This document shows, piece after piece, positions 19,919 to 22,129 of a DNA stretch of 22,129 bases. Every line of letters starts with the position of its first letter. Position 1 is the first letter of the stretch. The notes below the pieces were generated by a model that was given only the letters and a program-made list of their open reading frames with translations, was not told the DNA's origin and did no database searches. Origin of the DNA: a virus; IMG/VR virus record IMGVR_UViG_3300032289_000484, positions 1-22,129 of that record. One strand, given 5' to 3'. The translations under genes and the position numbers were made by a program.

Positions 19919-20411
19919 GTTCAAGTTTTTGATGTTCTGAATTTGTTAATACTTGTAGATTTTCAATTCTGTTGTCTGTTGGATTGCCATTAATATGATG
20001 AACGTGTTCATGAAATTCAAGTTTGCGTCCTAAGTGTTGTTCCATTACGTATCTATGCTCACGAACTTGTTTGCCATTAACTCTAATAACAATATACTTT
20101 CTTTGTTCTGTTTTACCTGCTCTAAGCATTAATGGACTATTGTTTCTTGCTTTTTCTGAAATTTCTGGATGAGCAAGAGTAGTGCATCTACGAGAGCAAA
20201 ATTTTGCAGTATTTTCTCTATTTTTTGCTGCATAAAACATAGTTCCGCATTGCAAGCAGTTATAATTTTTACCGTTTTTACGTTTTTCTGCTCTTGTTTT
20301 GCCATGTATTAAAGCAACATATTTTGATGAGCAAGAACGAGAACAAGATTTAGTTGTTTTTTTTGCTGGAATAAATTCTTTATCACAAGAGATGCAGTTA
20401 ATTGGCTTCAT
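19869..20411 (-). CDS. HNH homing-type endonuclease with zinc knuckles
   Basis: A 180-residue protein. Two N-terminal zinc motifs: CISCDKEFIPA...CSRSC (C6, C9, C23, C27) and CLQCGTMF...CSRRC (C52, C55, C72, C76), for DNA binding. The nuclease domain is HNH_3: REHRYVMEQHLGRKLEFHEH (H119), VHHINGNPTDNRIENLQVLT (H138, H139, N141, N147) and SEHQKLE. It lies on the minus strand between plus-strand genes, crossing the 3' end of DUF6496, the typical pattern of a free-standing homing endonuclease inserted at a gene junction. No intron is visible. The ribosome site is weak. Confidence 0.85.
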   Translation of the reverse strand: MKPINCISCDKEFIPAKKTTKSCSRSCSSKYVALIHGKTRAEKRKNGKNYNCLQCGTMFYAAKNRENTAKFCSRRCTTLAHPEISEKARNNSPLMLRAGKTEQRKYIVIRVNGKQVREHRYVMEQHLGRKLEFHEHVHHINGNPTDNRIENLQVLTNSEHQKLELSLFSSSLKLQQMKEQ

Positions 20412-20436
20412 GATATTGATTGCAATGAGTTATAAT
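20407..20436 (+). promoter_or_regulatory. Possible promoter for the next plus-strand block
   Basis: TATAAT at 20431-20436 is perfect, with only a weak -35 candidate (TTCATG, 18 bp upstream). The next gene starts at 20463 with a good ribosome site. It could restart rightward transcription past the inserted endonuclease gene. Confidence 0.35.
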
Positions 20437-20462
20437 AGCCATAGTGTATACTGAGGATGATT

Positions 20463-20624
20463 ATGAAACAAGGTCTATACAGTAATATCCATGCTAAACG
20501 TAAGCGTATAGCCGAAGGTTCTGGCGAGAAGATGAAAAAGGTAGGTGCTAAAGGTGCTCCAACTAAGGCTGACTTTGTTGCTGCTGCTAAGACTGCTAAA
20601 CCTGCTAAAAAGGCAAAGAAATGA
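20463..20624 (+). CDS. Small basic phage protein
   Basis: A 53-residue protein behind GAGGATGATT. The text MKQGLYSNIHAKRKRIAEGS, GEKMKKVGAKGAPT and a Lys/Ala-rich end (KTAKPAKKAKK) occurs in many aquatic phages at the start of the terminase/head block. Strongly basic, so DNA contact in the capsid or packaging is possible but unproven. The next ATG lies in its stop (ATGA). Confidence 0.7.
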   Translation: MKQGLYSNIHAKRKRIAEGSGEKMKKVGAKGAPTKADFVAAAKTAKPAKKAKK

Positions 20625-20872
20625 TTAAGCGTGGCAAAGAAGAATTTGCTGGCTATAACAAGCCTAAGAAAACTCCTAGCCATCCTACCAAGAGTCATGC
20701 GGTACTAGCAAAGGACGGAGACGAGGTTAAATTGATTCGTTTCGGTCAGCAAGGTGTAAAGGGTAGTCCAGACGGTAGCAAGCGTAATGAGGCATTTAAG
20801 GCTCGTCATGCTGGAAATATCGCTAAAGGAAAGCTAAGTGCGGCTTGGTGGAGCAATAAAATAAAGTGGTAA
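20621..20872 (+). CDS. Small basic phage protein, DUF5872-like text
   Basis: An 83-residue protein starting in an ATGA overlap. MIKRGKEEFAGYNKPKKTPS, the central VKLIRFGQQGVKGSPDGSKR, EAFKARHAGNIAKGKLSAAW and the final WWSNKIKW follow the pattern of small phage proteins (FG..G......FKARH....K...ARYWA...W) often next to the terminase. The function is unknown; conserved Trp/His at the end suggests a compact fold. The DUF name is a resemblance, not a search result. Confidence 0.7.
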   Translation: MIKRGKEEFAGYNKPKKTPSHPTKSHAVLAKDGDEVKLIRFGQQGVKGSPDGSKRNEAFKARHAGNIAKGKLSAAWWSNKIKW

Positions 20873-20892
20873 TCTAACGATATGGAGTAATT

Positions 20893-21210
20893 ATGAGTAT
20901 TTTGACAAGAGACCAAAACGGTAATGCAACCCAAATTTTTACTGCTGGTCCTGCTCAAGTTTTTACAGTAACTAATTCAAGCGTTGCTTCTAATGCTTTT
21001 GGCATAAACACTACCCATGTACTTGTTACGTGTTCTTTAGGTCATGGTCATATTGCTTTTGGTACTAATCCTACCGCAAGCATTACAACTTCGACAATGA
21101 TTCCTAACAATGAAGCTCTGTATTTTGCTGTAAAGCCCGGAGATAAGATAGCAGTAATTAAAGATTCTGATGTGGCATCTTGCACTATCTGCGTAACTGA
21201 ATTGGTCTAA
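20893..21210 (+). CDS. Putative virion decoration/beta-barrel protein
   Basis: A 105-residue protein with GGAG before the ATG. It is rich in beta strands and small residues: GPAQVFTVTNSSVASNAFGI, HVLVTCSLGHGHIAFGTNPT, then FAVKPGDKIAVIKDSDVASC and a VTELV end. The GH.HIAFG.NPTA followed by PGDKIAVIK is seen in small phage proteins near the head genes. A capsid decoration or head-fibre role is plausible but inferred. The stop overlaps the next start (TAATG). Confidence 0.6.
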   Translation: MSILTRDQNGNATQIFTAGPAQVFTVTNSSVASNAFGINTTHVLVTCSLGHGHIAFGTNPTASITTSTMIPNNEALYFAVKPGDKIAVIKDSDVASCTICVTELV

Positions 21211-21746
21211 TGATTCCAAAGACGCTAAATCTAGGTTCTGGCAAGGACTGGAAGGATTCTTACTTTAATGCTGACATATTGCTTAGAGTAAATCCAGACT
21301 GGTGGTGCGATATATCTAAGGTCGAGTTTGGCACTACTATCGACAGTCCTAGATTTGGCAAGGTAACGATAGAAAAGGGAATGTTCAAAACAATCGTCGC
21401 AAATGACGTTTTAGAACATATACCTGACTTAGTGGCTGCAATGACTAACTGTAAGGACTTGCTAGAAGTTGGCGGTGAGTTCCATATTAACGTACCTTAC
21501 GAACTTAGCTTAGGTGCATGGCAAGACCCAACGCACGTTAGAGCGTTTAACGAGAATAGCTGGCTGTACTACACAGAGTGGCATTGGTACTTAGGATGGC
21601 AGGATAGATTTAACCTATCGTCAATGGAGTTCAAGCTGTCAGAGTTTGGTCAGGAATTGATGGACAAAAACATTCCCGATCAGGAAATTATGCGTACTCC
21701 ACGAGCAGTAGATTCTATGAAGGTGGTTTTGTGCAAGCAATCGTAA
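21210..21746 (+). CDS. Class I SAM-dependent methyltransferase
   Basis: A 178-residue protein starting with motif I, TLNLGSGKDWKDSYFNADIL (the LGSG loop binds the SAM methionine part), then ANDVLEHIPDLVAAM (motif IV-like, residues 64-78), VGGEFHINVPYE (post-motif strand) and DPTHVRAFNENSW. This is the family often linked to glycan or lipid modification rather than DNA base methylation (no NPPY or PC motif). It overlaps a glycosyltransferase by 16 nt, suggesting joint surface-glycan or virion-sugar chemistry. Confidence 0.8.
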   Translation: MIPKTLNLGSGKDWKDSYFNADILLRVNPDWWCDISKVEFGTTIDSPRFGKVTIEKGMFKTIVANDVLEHIPDLVAAMTNCKDLLEVGGEFHINVPYELSLGAWQDPTHVRAFNENSWLYYTEWHWYLGWQDRFNLSSMEFKLSEFGQELMDKNIPDQEIMRTPRAVDSMKVVLCKQS

Positions 21747-22129
21747 TCGCTACGGTAGGTAGTCCAAGTATCCACGTACTATTGGAGAGCATTAATCAAT
21801 ATGCAAGAGAATTGCCAGTTTACATTAGTGCAAATAGTTTGGAGTTGTGGGGAGAAGTTAGAAAGAGACTTGGCAACGATAGAGTCATCTTCAGACCAAA
21901 TACTGCTACCAATTTCGGAGATGCGTATAATGCAATTGTCTCTTATGCCTTTTCTACAGGGCATTACGATTCATTAATTATTGCTAATGACGATGTAGTA
22001 TTGACTCCCGATACTATTGAAAAGATGCAAGCGGATTACAAGTACGTCAGTAAGTCATTTAAGGTTGGATTCTTAGGTGCTAGATCAGATTACGTACTAC
22101 CAGCACAGAATATACGAGTAGCTGAAGAA
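21731..22129 (+). CDS. Glycosyltransferase, 3' truncated
   Basis: A frame opening at GTG 21731 behind GAAGGTGG and running off the right window edge (133 residues seen). MQAIVIATVGSPSIHVLLES is the GT-A nucleotide-sugar fold start, followed by NFGDAYNAIVSYAF and the metal-binding acidic motif LIIANDDVVLTPDTIEKM (Asp 87/88). It likely transfers a sugar to a virion protein, host surface or DNA base; the acceptor cannot be told. Overlap with the methyltransferase gene supports co-function. Confidence 0.75.
   Translation, partial: MQAIVIATVGSPSIHVLLESINQYARELPVYISANSLELWGEVRKRLGNDRVIFRPNTATNFGDAYNAIVSYAFSTGHYDSLIIANDDVVLTPDTIEKMQADYKYVSKSFKVGFLGARSDYVLPAQNIRVAEE

Noticed and set aside
1-22129. 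tRNA genes, integrase or attachment sites
   Set aside because: No cloverleaf with a TTCGA arm, no tyrosine or serine recombinase motif and no att-like duplication were seen by eye; temperate lifestyle is therefore not supported.

Overview
The window is a continuous stretch of a tailed bacteriophage genome (Caudoviricetes). The T7/P22-like set of small ejection-type proteins suggests a podovirus-like virion. Coding is very dense: genes sit end to end with ATGA or TAATG overlaps, intergenic gaps are tiny, and no bacterial housekeeping gene is present. Base composition is moderately AT-rich. Many proteins resemble those of phages assembled from freshwater samples, so an aquatic Gram-negative host is plausible, but nothing in the sequence names the host. 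Both ends are cut inside genes (a 2OG-Fe(II) oxygenase on the left, a glycosyltransferase on the right), so this is an internal slice; terminase, portal and major capsid genes are not in it.

Layout. (1) 2-9349, plus strand: virion genes, comprising the oxygenase, a small conserved protein, a beta-repeat protein, a P22 gp10-like tail hub/stabilisation protein, a GNAT-like protein, four consecutive Ala/Gly/Gln-rich putative DNA-ejection proteins, and a collar-type tail fibre. (2) 9351-11235, plus: lysis cluster of small membrane proteins (two nested out of frame), a GTA-type 3TM holin candidate and a GH24 lysozyme. (3) 11277-12651, plus: a Cys-rich protein, a metallophosphoesterase and a coiled-coil protein. 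(4) 12627-15136, minus strand: an early/regulatory operon from a strong TTGACA promoter, with small unknown genes, an ERF annealing protein, an SSB-like protein with an acidic IPF tail, two tandem hairpins, then an XRE repressor and two small genes. (5) 15228-19918, plus: the replication/recombination operon, with a winged-helix-like protein, tiny zinc-ribbon ORFs, a DUF1376 replication initiator carrying an iteron array inside its own coding sequence, a primase zinc-finger protein, a RecA/DnaB-fold helicase, a VRR-NUC nuclease, a P1 Ref-like HNH nuclease and a DUF6496 protein. A highly acidic minus-strand gene with its own promoter is set into this operon at 18945-19244. (6) 19869-20411, minus: an HNH homing-type endonuclease inserted against the flow of genes. 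(7) 20463-22129, plus: the start of the next plus-strand block, with small basic proteins, a likely virion decoration protein, a methyltransferase and a glycosyltransferase.

How it works together (inference): an XRE-type switch governs divergent promoters in 15137-15227. Leftward transcription makes recombination and regulatory proteins; rightward transcription makes the initiator, which probably binds the 11-bp-phased iterons at 16128-16190 and melts the adjacent AT-rich stretch, lambda-style, to load the helicase. The most notable signals are that in-gene origin, whose repeats are read in all three codon frames; three SD-less ORFs whose ATG sits exactly 6 nt after a -10 hexamer (leaderless mRNA candidates); tandem terminator-like hairpins directly upstream of the repressor; and the antisense acidic protein.
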